Counted from the first letter of the stretch, positions 44,384 through 52,809 are shown. The stretch: 57,550 bases of DNA from an uncultured Lachnospiraceae bacterium (GCA_910586095.1 CAJUHQ010000008.1:1-57550), one strand, 5' to 3'. Notes: generated from the letters alone by a model not told the origin. Made by a program: numbers and translations.

Positions 44384-44639
44384 CAATCACTTGGACTTCC
44401 AGATAATCAAAGTCAATTTCTTCAATAAAACTGTCTGCGGTAAAACGTGTTTTGTCATGTCTTTTAAATTCTGCGATGTTGGTGTCAAGCCAGATGGGCT
44501 TGCTTAGATCAAACTGATAACAGACATCTTCAAGCGCCCCAAAAATTTTGTGTGTGCGTGAGTCAGTGGCATCATTGCAAATTACAGTATCGCGCTGCAT
44601 ACGGTTGTCTTTAAAAATTCTTGCCCATAATCGGAACAT
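44373..44639 (-). CDS. Small conserved protein of unknown function
   Basis: 88 residues, soluble and charged (MFRLWARIFKDNRMQRDTVI; THKIFGALEDVCYQFDLSKP; ends LEVQVIEED). I believe such proteins recur in Lachnospiraceae genomes, but no function is known to me. AAGGAG lies seven bases before the ATG, and the gene is convergent with the anti-sigma gene, both supporting a real gene. Confidence 0.8.
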   Translation of the reverse strand: MFRLWARIFKDNRMQRDTVICNDATDSRTHKIFGALEDVCYQFDLSKPIWLDTNIAEFKRHDKTRFTADSFIEEIDFDYLEVQVIEED

Positions 44640-44970
44640 GAAAATTCTCCTTATATCTTATATTGATAAAAATGTAGGTTTCTGCTTTTATCATAATCCA
44701 CTTTACCATAAAAATAAATTGGAAAAAAGTAGAAGTTTTTTGTGTGTATAAAGTTTAATTGAAAAAACAGTCATGTTTCAATCGACAAATCCACAAGCAT
44801 TAATCTACTTTCTGACAGCGAATGATTGTTATTTTTATTCATAAATTTGTTGTTTGGGACATATAATGTATTTTATCGGAAGTAATCTTTTACTTATACC
44901 ATAAATGAGTATCAGTATACTGTGGAAAGAATTTTAAGGTAAAGAAGCAAAAAATAATGAGAGGTAAGAC
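44640..44970. other. Intergenic region between divergent small gene and alarmone synthetase
   Basis: 331 AT-rich bases with no gene or strong hairpin. TATAAT at 44862-44867 is a likely -10 for the alarmone synthetase gene, but no -35 is convincing. Confidence 0.4.
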
Positions 44971-45645
44971 ATGGAATATAGTGTAAACGGATGTTCGGAC
45001 GTGGATAAATGGAAGGAAGTGATACTTGTATATAGTTCAGCACTCAGAGAAATTGGGACAAAACTTGAGATACTAAATGATGAGTTTCAGCATGTACATA
45101 GGTATAATCCTATTGAGCACATAAAGTCACGGGTAAAGACATCTGAGAGTATTGTCAAAAAACTCAAAAAACATGGTTACGAGTCTACCATAGAAAATAT
45201 GGTAAAATATATCAATGACATAGCAGGGATTCGCATTATCTGTTCGTTTACAACAGATATCTACAGGATTGCGCAGATGTTGGAGAGGCAAAATGATATG
45301 AATATTTTGTCTATTAAGGATTATATTAAGCATCCTAAATCGAGTGGTTATAAAAGTTATCATATGATAGTGTCCATACCCATTTATTTGTCTGAGCGAA
45401 AAGTAGAAGCAAAAGTAGAGATTCAGATTCGAACGGTTGCAATGGACTTTTGGGCGAGTCTCGAGCACAAGATTAATTATAAGTTTGATGTAAATGTGCC
45501 AGGGCATATAAAGGAGGAACTTTATGAGTGTGCACAGATTGTTTCAGAACTTGATGCCAAGATGTTGTCTTTGAATGAGGAAGTAAAAGCGTTAGGAAAC
45601 ACAGCGCTCAGCACACAATGCTGTACGTTTCGTCGCCTGATATAA
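44971..45645 (+). CDS. relQ: Small alarmone synthetase (RelQ/YjbM-like)
   Basis: 224 residues, a synthetase-only RelA/SpoT protein that makes (p)ppGpp from ATP and GDP/GTP. Motifs: RVKTSESIVKKLKKHG, INDIAGIRIIC, SSGYKSYHMIVSIPIYL, and VEIQIRTVAMDFWASLEHKI with the catalytic Glu. No HD hydrolase or TGS-ACT region is present, which separates it from the long Rel enzyme. SD AGAGG precedes the ATG. It is monocistronic. Confidence 0.93.
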   Translation: MEYSVNGCSDVDKWKEVILVYSSALREIGTKLEILNDEFQHVHRYNPIEHIKSRVKTSESIVKKLKKHGYESTIENMVKYINDIAGIRIICSFTTDIYRIAQMLERQNDMNILSIKDYIKHPKSSGYKSYHMIVSIPIYLSERKVEAKVEIQIRTVAMDFWASLEHKINYKFDVNVPGHIKEELYECAQIVSELDAKMLSLNEEVKALGNTALSTQCCTFRRLI

Positions 45646-45672
45646 TCATATAAAAAGGTTCTATAAATGAGG

Positions 45673-45705
45673 AGTGCCCCGACACATCCCGAAAGATGTG
45701 CCGAG
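45673..45705 (+). repeat. Hairpin after the alarmone synthetase gene
   Basis: CGACACATC and GATGTGCCG pair around CCGAAA with one mismatch. No T-run follows. It may be the 3' end structure of the transcript. Confidence 0.4.
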
Positions 45706-45799
45706 GCTATTATGAAAAAATTTATCTATGTGTAATGAAAATAATTGGTATTACTATGAGTTAATAATATCATTAAATTGTGAATATATTATGAATAAA

Positions 45800-45827
45800 T
45801 TGTTAGATTATTGTAAATGTGTATAAT
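45800..45827 (+). promoter_or_regulatory. Sigma-A-type promoter upstream of the long E repeats
   Basis: TTGTTA (45800-45805), 16 bases, TATAAT (45822-45827). Transcription from here would run through the module E elements at 45871-46065. Confidence 0.55.
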
Positions 45828-45870
45828 ATAAAGGTCAAAACCCTCTCTCTTCTATACAAACTATACAGAG

Positions 45871-46065
45871 TAAGTGTGAGAAGAGTTTATAACCGCTTAC
45901 AGCAAAGGTTGTTTCACAGAGAAATTCTAAGTCTCACACCTGTGAAAAGTACTTCTAACTGTCTGTGGCAGTTTCCGCTTGCAGCAAAGGCTGTTCACAA
46001 AGAACTATTAAGTTTCACGCCAAAGATTTGAGTCACAGCAAAGCTGTGACATGAAAGTTAGGGTG
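45871..46065 (+). repeat. Two long module E elements plus module D
   Basis: The first E copy has outer GTGTGAGA/TCTCACAC, middle GAGTTT/AAATTC and inner ACAGC/GGTTGT. The second has outer GTGAAA/TTTCAC and inner GCAGC/GCTGT. Then ATTTGAGTCACAGC-AAA-GCTGTGAC and ATGAAAGTTAGGGTG close the array. Confidence 0.7.
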
Positions 46066-46130
46066 TTTTAAGGAAATACGTATAAAGTGTATGGGAACGT
46101 TTAAGGTGTATTTTCTTTTTTTACTACAGG

Positions 46131-46159
46131 TTGTAAGTTGATGAAAATAATGATACAAT
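46131..46159 (+). promoter_or_regulatory. Promoter of the coiled-coil membrane protein gene
   Basis: TTGTAA (46131-46136), 17 bases, TACAAT (46154-46159) with a TGA extended -10. The predicted start near 46166 leaves the GTG at 46173 without room for an SD. Confidence 0.65.
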
Positions 46160-46229
46160 CTCTGTATCGGCAGTGAATCAAGTGTATGGACATACAATAG
46201 GAATAATGCAGAAAGGCACGGTTGACGGA

Positions 46230-46853
46230 ATGGATAATTTTATGGATAAATTGGCACAGAAATTTAGTGCGCAGGAGTTGATTAAAGCAAATTCACAGGC
46301 AGAGGCCGAAGAGATGAAGCGGCTTCAGATCCAAGTGGCAGAATATGAAAAAATCTTGCAGGAGATGCGCAAATTAAACTACAAAAATACAGAGCTTTCA
46401 GAAAAATTAGATCGAATGATTGGCGATAATGCAGGGAAAATACAAGGCATGAAGGAGGACGAGCAAAAGCTAATCACTGCGCTTCGTGATTTGACAGATG
46501 AACAGACAAGAAATCGTGAGGCTGAACTTGCAAAGAAGGAGTCAGAGCGTGTTGCAAAAGAGCAGGAGGATGAGATCAAAAGAGCATCGGATTTAGAGGC
46601 AATCTCTAGCTTGCTCGAAAAGAAATTTGAGCGCTCGGAGGATTTTGTGCATAAGGAGAATGTCAAGGTATATCGAAATGTACAGGCAGTCGTAGTTGAT
46701 GAACTAAAGAACTATACACAGAGTGCACAGACAGACAGAGACAAATTTAATACAAAGTTAAATCGTGCAGTATTGTTTAGTTTGGTGGCAATGCTAGCGT
46801 CCATTGTAAGTATGGTGGTGAGTGCATTGATCGCGGCAGGGATTATCAAATAA
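46230..46853 (+). CDS. Coiled-coil protein with C-terminal membrane anchor
   Basis: 207 residues from the chosen ATG. A long charged coiled coil (about 20-150, EAEEMKRLQIQVAEYEKILQ and similar) is followed by a C-terminal hydrophobic helix (about 183-206, VAMLASIVSMVVSALIAAGI), so the protein is tail-anchored with the coil in the cytoplasm. I know no function for it. In-frame starts at 46173 (GTG) and 46206 (ATG, with AGGA close by) are alternatives; MDNFMDKLAQKF is the preferred N-terminus on pattern alone. Confidence 0.75.
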   Translation: MDNFMDKLAQKFSAQELIKANSQAEAEEMKRLQIQVAEYEKILQEMRKLNYKNTELSEKLDRMIGDNAGKIQGMKEDEQKLITALRDLTDEQTRNREAELAKKESERVAKEQEDEIKRASDLEAISSLLEKKFERSEDFVHKENVKVYRNVQAVVVDELKNYTQSAQTDRDKFNTKLNRAVLFSLVAMLASIVSMVVSALIAAGIIK

Positions 46854-46913
46854 AGTGTTTGTATTCAAATCACACATTAATGGTAGAATAAACAATTTTG
46901 CTTTTGTATGGGG

Positions 46914-47118
46914 TTAATGTGAGAAGCGTTTCTGTTTGCAGTAAAGCTGCGACATGGGAGTTAGTGTGAAATATAAAATTTCACCCATCCTGATTGGAGT
47001 GCCCGCTAAAGCGGGCAGATGGGAGTTAGTGTGAAATATAAAATTTCACACAGGAAAAACGCAAAAGACTGCGTTTTTCATTTCTATTTGAGCCGCCAAA
47101 GGCGGCATGGGGGATTAA
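46914..47118 (+). repeat. Tandem module A/D array reaching the DUF4349 gene start
   Basis: Hairpin TTGCAGTAAAGCTGC, then ATGGGAGTTAGTGTGAAAT with ATTTCACCCATCCTGATT. Hairpin GCCCGC/GCGGGC, ATGGGAGTTAGTGTGAAAT again with ATTTCACACAGG. Then GAAAAACGCA/TGCGTTTTTC, hairpin GCCGCC/GGCGGC and ATGGGGGATTAAT directly before the coding ATG. Confidence 0.75.
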
Positions 47119-47119
47119 T

Positions 47120-48283
47120 ATGAGAAAACAATGTAGAAAAAGAATGACAACCATTTTGTTGACAGTAATCCTTGCGGGAAGTTTATTGATGGGGTGTGGT
47201 GGCAATTCAAGTAATGCAACAGTAAGTACAGAAAGTAGTTATAATACATCTGCATCGGCACCATCTGCATCTAACAACAGCAGTGGTGGAGTAGCACAGG
47301 ATACATATATGAAAGAGGAACCTGTATATGAACAGGCAGAGGTAGAAAATGAGCAGGGACAGACACAGACGCAGAATAGTGATACACTGACGCTGTTAGA
47401 GGAAAAATTGGTCTATCACTGTGACTTAGATATTGAGACGCTTGACTATCCTACCACCATGACATCTATTAAAGAGACAATCAGCAAATATAATGGAGTG
47501 ATTCAGTCAGAGAATGAGAGCGACAATGGAAGGGAATGGTACTATGAAAGCTATCGCAAGACTAGTGGTACATTACACAATTATCTTCAAGTGCGTATTC
47601 CATCTGAAAAATATGATGACTTTTTGAAAGAGCTTGATGGTGTGGGAAAGATTGTATCCAAATCCACTAGTGTGGATAACATTAGTCAGGAGTACTATGA
47701 TACGGCCACGCAGATCGAAGCATTTCAGATTCAGGAAAGAAACTTGCTCGATATGCTTGAAAAGTGTGAGACAATAGAAGATATGCTCACAGTGCAGGAG
47801 AGATTGACGCAAGTGCAATATGAGTTGAATCGGCTACAAACCAACAGGCGTTACATGGATATGGATGTGGCATACTCTTATGTAAATATTTCTATATCCG
47901 AGGTGATGGAATATCGATCTGAAAAAGAACCTATAAAAACAAATACTTTTGTTGATCGTCTTCAGAGTACAATTAAATTAACTATAAGTGATTTCCGATT
48001 TTTCTTAGAGATGTTGTTGTTTTTATTGATTCGGCTGCTTCCATATTTGATGATTGCCGGAATCATCTGCTTCATTTTTAGAAAGAAAATCATGCGTTTT
48101 AGGGCTGATCGAAAGGCGGAGCGCGCCGCACACCAAGCTAGGATGCGGATGCGTCAGACAGCTATGCAATCACCTGTTGTACAATCACCTGCTATACAAA
48201 ATCAAACCATACCAGACGCAACACCTAAAAATTTTGAGACACACGGGGACATTGTACAGAACAATGAACCACATCAGAACTAG
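47120..48283 (+). CDS. DUF4349-domain lipoprotein
   Basis: 387 residues. The lipobox LLMGC at about residue 26 anchors it outside. A Ser/Asn/Gln-rich linker (27-95) precedes the DUF4349 domain (about 96-270) with YLQVRIPSEKYDDFLKEL, a coiled segment around QERNLLDMLEKCETIEDML, and YVNISISEV. A membrane helix follows (about 298-322) and then a basic cytoplasmic tail. Function unknown. The SD is GGGGG in the last repeat box, five to ten bases before the ATG. The GGDEF protein gene follows after 42 bases. Confidence 0.88.
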   Translation: MRKQCRKRMTTILLTVILAGSLLMGCGGNSSNATVSTESSYNTSASAPSASNNSSGGVAQDTYMKEEPVYEQAEVENEQGQTQTQNSDTLTLLEEKLVYHCDLDIETLDYPTTMTSIKETISKYNGVIQSENESDNGREWYYESYRKTSGTLHNYLQVRIPSEKYDDFLKELDGVGKIVSKSTSVDNISQEYYDTATQIEAFQIQERNLLDMLEKCETIEDMLTVQERLTQVQYELNRLQTNRRYMDMDVAYSYVNISISEVMEYRSEKEPIKTNTFVDRLQSTIKLTISDFRFFLEMLLFLLIRLLPYLMIAGIICFIFRKKIMRFRADRKAERAAHQARMRMRQTAMQSPVVQSPAIQNQTIPDATPKNFETHGDIVQNNEPHQN

Positions 48284-48325
48284 TATTAGCAGATAAAAAT
48301 AAGACGACGTGGGAAGGGAAAGCAA

Positions 48326-49165
48326 ATGACACGCGATAAGGCATATCAGTTGATAGAGGAAGTAAAAGAAGTATTTGATATCGTACGTCTTGTGGATCCA
48401 GAAAGAATGGTGCAATACACAATAGATTCGCAAGGAGAACTCAAGGAGGGAGAAGAAGATTGCTATGCTGTGTGGGAACGTGATGTCCAGTGTGACAACT
48501 GTGTATCTAAAAGAGGATTTGCGCAGCAGGCCCAGATGACCAAATTTGAGTTTATAGGCGATGAGATGTATTTCGTCACTACCAAGTATATAGAGATAGA
48601 GGATAAGGCGTATATGCTAGAAATGATTAGCCTTATACAAGATAATGCATTTCTCGAAGCCTGTGGAAAAGAAGGGCTTGTGCAGAAATTAGCTGGATAC
48701 GATGGAAAGATGTACACAGATGTGCTGACAGGGGCGCGCAGTCGTGCATATTTTGATGAAAAAAGGATGGATCTGGATAGAATATCTGCAATTGCAATGA
48801 TTGACATTGATAGTTTGATTGAGGTGAATGAAGCACGTGGTACATCTGTGGGAGATCAGGCGCTTAGACAAGTGGCGGACAGTATTCGATCGTGTATTCG
48901 CAGAACAGATACACTGATTCGGTATGAGGAAGATGTGTTTATCTTGGCATTTTCTAGGATTACTTTTGATATATTTAAACGTCGTCTAGAGCAGATTCGC
49001 CAGACTATAGAGAAGATGGAAATCATAGGGTATCCAGACTTGCATCTTACTGTGAGTATTGGAGGGTATTTCAATCAAATAATGCCACCCAATGTTTTAG
49101 AAAAGGTGAATGTTTTTCTTGCCGAGGCTAAAAAAACATGTAATTGTGTGGTGGTAAAAAGTTAA
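48326..49165 (+). CDS. GGDEF-domain protein with degenerate active site
   Basis: 279 residues. The N-terminal 125 residues form a possible sensor domain with two cysteines (CDNCVSKRGF). The C-terminal GGDEF-type domain (about 130-279) has AIAMIDIDSLIEVNEARGTS and LHLTVSIGGY. The signature loop reads RYEEDVF where active diguanylate cyclases have R-x-G-G-D/E-E-F, so c-di-GMP synthesis is unlikely; it may bind a nucleotide or serve as a scaffold. No signal peptide. SD GGGAAGG precedes the ATG. Probably co-transcribed with the DUF4349 lipoprotein. Confidence 0.88.
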   Translation: MTRDKAYQLIEEVKEVFDIVRLVDPERMVQYTIDSQGELKEGEEDCYAVWERDVQCDNCVSKRGFAQQAQMTKFEFIGDEMYFVTTKYIEIEDKAYMLEMISLIQDNAFLEACGKEGLVQKLAGYDGKMYTDVLTGARSRAYFDEKRMDLDRISAIAMIDIDSLIEVNEARGTSVGDQALRQVADSIRSCIRRTDTLIRYEEDVFILAFSRITFDIFKRRLEQIRQTIEKMEIIGYPDLHLTVSIGGYFNQIMPPNVLEKVNVFLAEAKKTCNCVVVKS

Positions 49166-49278
49166 GCTAACATGAGAAGAGTTTCTAACAGCTTACAGCA
49201 GAGGCTGTTTCGCAGAGAAACGCTAAGTCTCACGCTCATGATTGAAGAGCCCACAAAGGTGGGCAGATGGGAGTTCAT
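49166..49278 (+). repeat. Module E/D element forming the pyrK leader and SD
   Basis: TGAGA/TCTCA outer, AGTTTCT/AGAAAC middle and ACAGC/GCTGT inner stems, then the hairpin GCCCAC-AAAG-GTGGGC and AGATGGGAGTTCAT, whose GGGAG is the only SD for the pyrK ATG. The element begins right after the GGDEF gene stop. Confidence 0.75.
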
Positions 49279-50061
49279 ATGGAAAAGAAAAAGGAGCGCG
49301 CAGTTGTATATAAGCAACAACAGATTGCAGCGGGAATATATGATATGTGGATACAGACATCCATTGCGTTGCAGGCAAAGGCAGGGCAGTTTATCAGTGT
49401 GTATACACAAGATTCATCAGCGCTATTACCGCGACCAATCAGTATTTGTGAAGTCGATAGGGAACATGAAAGATTGCGCATTGTATATCGCGTTGTGGGA
49501 AAAGGGACAGCAGAATTTGCATCGTATGAGACAGGACATTGTATTGATATTCTCGGAACACTAGGAAATGGATTTCCTCTTGAAGAAGCACGTGGAAAAC
49601 AGGTGATTTTGATAGGCGGCGGCATCGGGATACCGCCAATGTTGGCGCTGGCAAAGGAGTTGAAAGACGCGACATCTGTAAAGATTGTGGTTGGTTATAG
49701 AAATCAGGAACTTTTTCTTGCGCAGGAGCTGTCACAATATGGAGAAGTCTATATTGCGACAGAGGATGGAAGTGCTGGCACAAAAGGAACAGTGTTAGAT
49801 GCGATTGCTTCAAATGGCGTGAGTGCACAGGTGCTTTTTGCGTGTGGTCCTCTTCCTATGCTTCGTGCTGTCAAGGGGTATGCAGAGCAAGCAAAGATAC
49901 CAGCCTATATTTCTCTAGAAGAACGAATGGCCTGTGGAGTAGGAGCGTGCCTTGGCTGTGTTGTCAAAACACGGCAAAAAGATTCACATTCTCATGTAAA
50001 TAATGCGCGAATTTGTACAGATGGTCCCGTATATTTAGCATCGGAGGTAGAGATTGGATGA
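49279..50061 (+). CDS. pyrK: Dihydroorotate dehydrogenase B, electron transfer subunit
   Basis: 260 residues. Passes electrons from PyrD to NAD+ through FAD and a 2Fe-2S cluster in pyrimidine synthesis. The FAD domain has LLPRPISICEVD, the nucleotide domain VILIGGGIGIPPMLALAKEL, and the C-terminal cluster motif EERMACGVGACLGCVVKT plus a later Cys in ARICTDGPV. The ATG at 49279 lies five bases after GGGAG; an ATG four codons earlier overlaps that SD. The last codons overlap pyrD. Confidence 0.95.
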   Translation: MEKKKERAVVYKQQQIAAGIYDMWIQTSIALQAKAGQFISVYTQDSSALLPRPISICEVDREHERLRIVYRVVGKGTAEFASYETGHCIDILGTLGNGFPLEEARGKQVILIGGGIGIPPMLALAKELKDATSVKIVVGYRNQELFLAQELSQYGEVYIATEDGSAGTKGTVLDAIASNGVSAQVLFACGPLPMLRAVKGYAEQAKIPAYISLEERMACGVGACLGCVVKTRQKDSHSHVNNARICTDGPVYLASEVEIG

Positions 50062-50960
50062 ATACACAAATTACCATAGCAGGCGTATCTTTTAAGAATC
50101 CTGTCATGACAGCATCTGGAACTTTTGGTTCAGGTATGGAGTATGCGGAATTTGTTGACTTAAATACTCTTGGAGCAGTGGTTACGAAAGGAGTAGCCAA
50201 TGTGCCTTGGGAGGGAAATCCTACTCCACGAGTACAGGAAACATATGGTGGCATGTTAAATGCCATAGGACTTCAAAATCCTGGAGTAGATGTGTTGATA
50301 GAACGTGACATTCCGTTTTTGAAGCAGTTTGATACTAGAATTATTGTGAATGTGTGCGGGCGGACACAGGCCGATTATGTGGAAGTAGTAGAAAAGCTTG
50401 CAGATCAACCAGTAGACATGCTGGAAATCAACGTTTCCTGTCCTAATGTAAAACATGGAGGTATTGCGTTTGGACAAGACCCCAAATGTTTGTATGACAT
50501 CACAAAAGAAATTAAGAAAAAGGCGCGTCAACCAATTATTATGAAGCTCTCGCCTAATGTCACAGACATTGCCGAGATGGCACGTGCGGCAGAAGCAGCG
50601 GGAAGTGATGCGCTTTCGTTGATTAACACGCTTACAGGCATGAAAATTGATATATATAAAAGATGCTTTGCGCTTGCCAATAAGACAGGTGGTTTGTCGG
50701 GACCAGCTATTAAACCTATTGCCGTGCGCATGGTATATCAAGTGTCTACTGCGGTAAAAATTCCCATTATCGGCATGGGGGGCATAGCAAATGCACAGGA
50801 TGCTATAGAATTTTTGATGGCAGGTGCTACAGGAGTGGCTGTTGGCGCGATGAATTTTGTGAATCCTTATACGACAGTGGAAGTAGTAAAAGGCATAGAA
50901 GAGTACATGGAACAGCAAAAAATTGCAAATATTACGGATATCATAGGATGTGTGAGATAA
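50058..50960 (+). CDS. pyrD: Dihydroorotate dehydrogenase B, catalytic subunit (NAD type)
   Basis: 300 residues. Oxidises dihydroorotate to orotate; class 1B enzymes work as a complex with PyrK. FMN barrel with NPVMTASGTFGSGMEY, the catalytic-base motif INVSCPNVKHGG, LINTLTGMKID, and GMGGIANAQDAIEFLMAGA. The ATG shares bases with the pyrK stop and has GGAGG upstream. The frame extends to 50013 but the earlier part is pyrK sequence out of frame. Confidence 0.97.
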   Translation: MNTQITIAGVSFKNPVMTASGTFGSGMEYAEFVDLNTLGAVVTKGVANVPWEGNPTPRVQETYGGMLNAIGLQNPGVDVLIERDIPFLKQFDTRIIVNVCGRTQADYVEVVEKLADQPVDMLEINVSCPNVKHGGIAFGQDPKCLYDITKEIKKKARQPIIMKLSPNVTDIAEMARAAEAAGSDALSLINTLTGMKIDIYKRCFALANKTGGLSGPAIKPIAVRMVYQVSTAVKIPIIGMGGIANAQDAIEFLMAGATGVAVGAMNFVNPYTTVEVVKGIEEYMEQQKIANITDIIGCVR

Positions 50961-50974
50961 AAATCCGCAAAAAG

Positions 50975-51003
50975 GCATAAAACTTCTTTGACAGACATAC
51001 ATT
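50975..51003 (+). promoter_or_regulatory. Sigma-E-type sporulation promoter of sipL
   Basis: GCATAAA (50975-50981), 14 bases, CATACATT (50996-51003), near the mother-cell sigma-E pattern KMATATT-N14-CATACAMT. It sits about 45 bases before the sipL ATG. Confidence 0.6.
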
Positions 51004-51046
51004 TAAGTATTCAAAGCGATATCATGTATGCCGGGAGGGCCTTTCT

Positions 51047-52648
51047 ATGGAGCTGTTAAAAAAGAATGTACACACGGAACGGATAAAATCAAAGGCACTT
51101 TTGCAGATACCACTGGAGATGGACATCAATGTGTCTGATGCGAAACCGGATGTGGCAAAGGTGATCTACAACAGCGGCAAGATAAAAATAGATGAGATTA
51201 AAACAGGAATGAATAAGATCTGGGTAAAAGGAAAGCTGTGCTATCAGTTATTGTATCAGGTAGATGGGAATGAAAGTGCCGCTTCCTTTGAGTCCGTTTT
51301 GTCTGGTATAGAAGGGGAGTTGCCCTTTAATGAAGAAATATATTTGGATAAGATTGAAGGACAGGATAGAGTAGTATGCCGCACAAAATTAGATGATATG
51401 CGAATTCATCTGATTAATTCTAGAAAGCTTAGTATTCAGGCTGTCATTACATTAGAGCCACAAGTAGAGGAAAATATTGCTGAGGAGTTGTGTGTAGAGT
51501 TGGATGGAATGGGAAACACAGAGGACAAAACAGGCATGAACAACAGCCTCGAGTATCGGAAAAAAAGCTTAGAATATTTAGAAACTGTAGTGAAAAAGCG
51601 CGATCTATCTCGTATTCATGAGGAGACAAAACTGCCAGCGGGCATGCCAGATATTGGGAGCGTGTTGTGGAAAAGCATCGATGTGCGCAATATGAACTTT
51701 AGACCTATGGAGGAAAAGTTAGGCATCACAGGGGAGCTCGGGGTCTTTATCGTGTACAAGGAAGACAGTACAGACAAGATTAACTGGTATGAAACCATGA
51801 TCCCTTTTAACAATAGTGTGGAGTGTCAAAATAGCAGAGAAGGTATGATGTCAGATATTTATTATGATATCGGACATGAGGAAATTACAATACGTGAAGA
51901 TACAGACGGAGAACTGAGGGTAATCGGCATAGAGACAACTTTGGAATTGGAGATTAAGCTGTATGAGAAGCAGAGTACCTCAATTGTGGCAGATGTATAT
52001 GGAGTGAGCTGTGAGGTTCAAGCGGGTGTTGCTACAAAAGAATTCACAGACCTGTATGCCGAAGTCAACATGGAGGAAAAGCTCGTTCGCAGTATACGGT
52101 TAGAGGACACAGAACCTAAATTGTTGCAGATTTGTCGGTGTGATGCAAAAGTAAAGACAGAGGAAGTAGCTTGCAATGGAAGTCAATTAAAAATTAGCGG
52201 CGAAGTGGAGTTGCAGATTTTATATGCGTCCAGTGATGAAAAGGCAGGGTTGTATCCAGTCCATGACACTGTGCCATTTGAATTGACAAAAGAGGTTGCA
52301 GAATTAGATACTGTACAGTTCCTACGGTGCGGTGCAGTCGTGCAGATTGAGCAGCAGACAGTCGGGATTAAGGATAGCACACAGTTAGAGTGGCGTGGAA
52401 GTATGGGAGTAAATGTTCTTATTTACATCAGTAAAAGGGAGGATATTCTCACAGAACTTAGCATATCACCGATTAATGCGGCTGTACTTGAAAAATTGCC
52501 AGGATTTGCTATATATTATGCAAAACAAGGTGATTCTTTGTGGCAGATTGGCAAGAAGTACTATGTGGGTGTACAGCGGATTAAGGAGATGAATAATCTT
52601 ACAAGTGATGAGATTAAGGCAGGGGATAAACTTTTGATTGTCAAATAG
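51047..52648 (+). CDS. sipL: Spore coat morphogenesis protein, DUF3794 plus LysM (SipL-like)
   Basis: 533 residues. Repeated DUF3794-type beta domains (about 30-160, 190-300, 330-460), each with patterns such as LQIPLEMDINVSDAKPDVAK, and a C-terminal LysM domain (about 489-533, QGDSLWQIGKKYYVGVQRI). In Clostridioides difficile SipL links SpoIVA to spore coat assembly through its LysM domain. GGGAGGG lies before the ATG. A sigma-E-like promoter upstream fits mother-cell expression. A terminator follows. Confidence 0.88.
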   Translation: MELLKKNVHTERIKSKALLQIPLEMDINVSDAKPDVAKVIYNSGKIKIDEIKTGMNKIWVKGKLCYQLLYQVDGNESAASFESVLSGIEGELPFNEEIYLDKIEGQDRVVCRTKLDDMRIHLINSRKLSIQAVITLEPQVEENIAEELCVELDGMGNTEDKTGMNNSLEYRKKSLEYLETVVKKRDLSRIHEETKLPAGMPDIGSVLWKSIDVRNMNFRPMEEKLGITGELGVFIVYKEDSTDKINWYETMIPFNNSVECQNSREGMMSDIYYDIGHEEITIREDTDGELRVIGIETTLELEIKLYEKQSTSIVADVYGVSCEVQAGVATKEFTDLYAEVNMEEKLVRSIRLEDTEPKLLQICRCDAKVKTEEVACNGSQLKISGEVELQILYASSDEKAGLYPVHDTVPFELTKEVAELDTVQFLRCGAVVQIEQQTVGIKDSTQLEWRGSMGVNVLIYISKREDILTELSISPINAAVLEKLPGFAIYYAKQGDSLWQIGKKYYVGVQRIKEMNNLTSDEIKAGDKLLIVK

Positions 52649-52658
52649 ATTTGTTTGT

Positions 52659-52692
52659 ACCGGTTTGGTTGTTAGGACTAAGCCGGTGTTTT
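52659..52692 (+). terminator. Terminator of sipL
   Basis: ACCGGTTTGG (52659-52668) pairs with CTAAGCCGGT (52678-52687) using two wobbles, followed by GTTTT. Confidence 0.75.
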
Positions 52693-52765
52693 ATGCCAAA
52701 AGACTTACCAAGAAAAAGAGTCAGCAATGCTACCAAAAATCTGGCTAAACTTATAAAAGAAATTG

Positions 52766-52798
52766 TAGAAAGTAAAAGCAGGTCTAAAGACCTGCTTT
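52766..52798 (-). terminator. Terminator of the minus-strand unknown gene
   Basis: AAAGCAGGTC (52775-52784), loop TAAA, GACCTGCTTT (52789-52798). On the minus strand it continues into TTTTACTTTC. Confidence 0.88.
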
Positions 52799-52809
52799 GT
52801 AAATATCAT

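Noticed and set aside
50256..51002. Minus-strand frame of 248 codons opposite pyrD
   Set aside because: Entirely opposite a canonical pyrD; composition (Cys, His, Arg rich) is that of a shadow frame.
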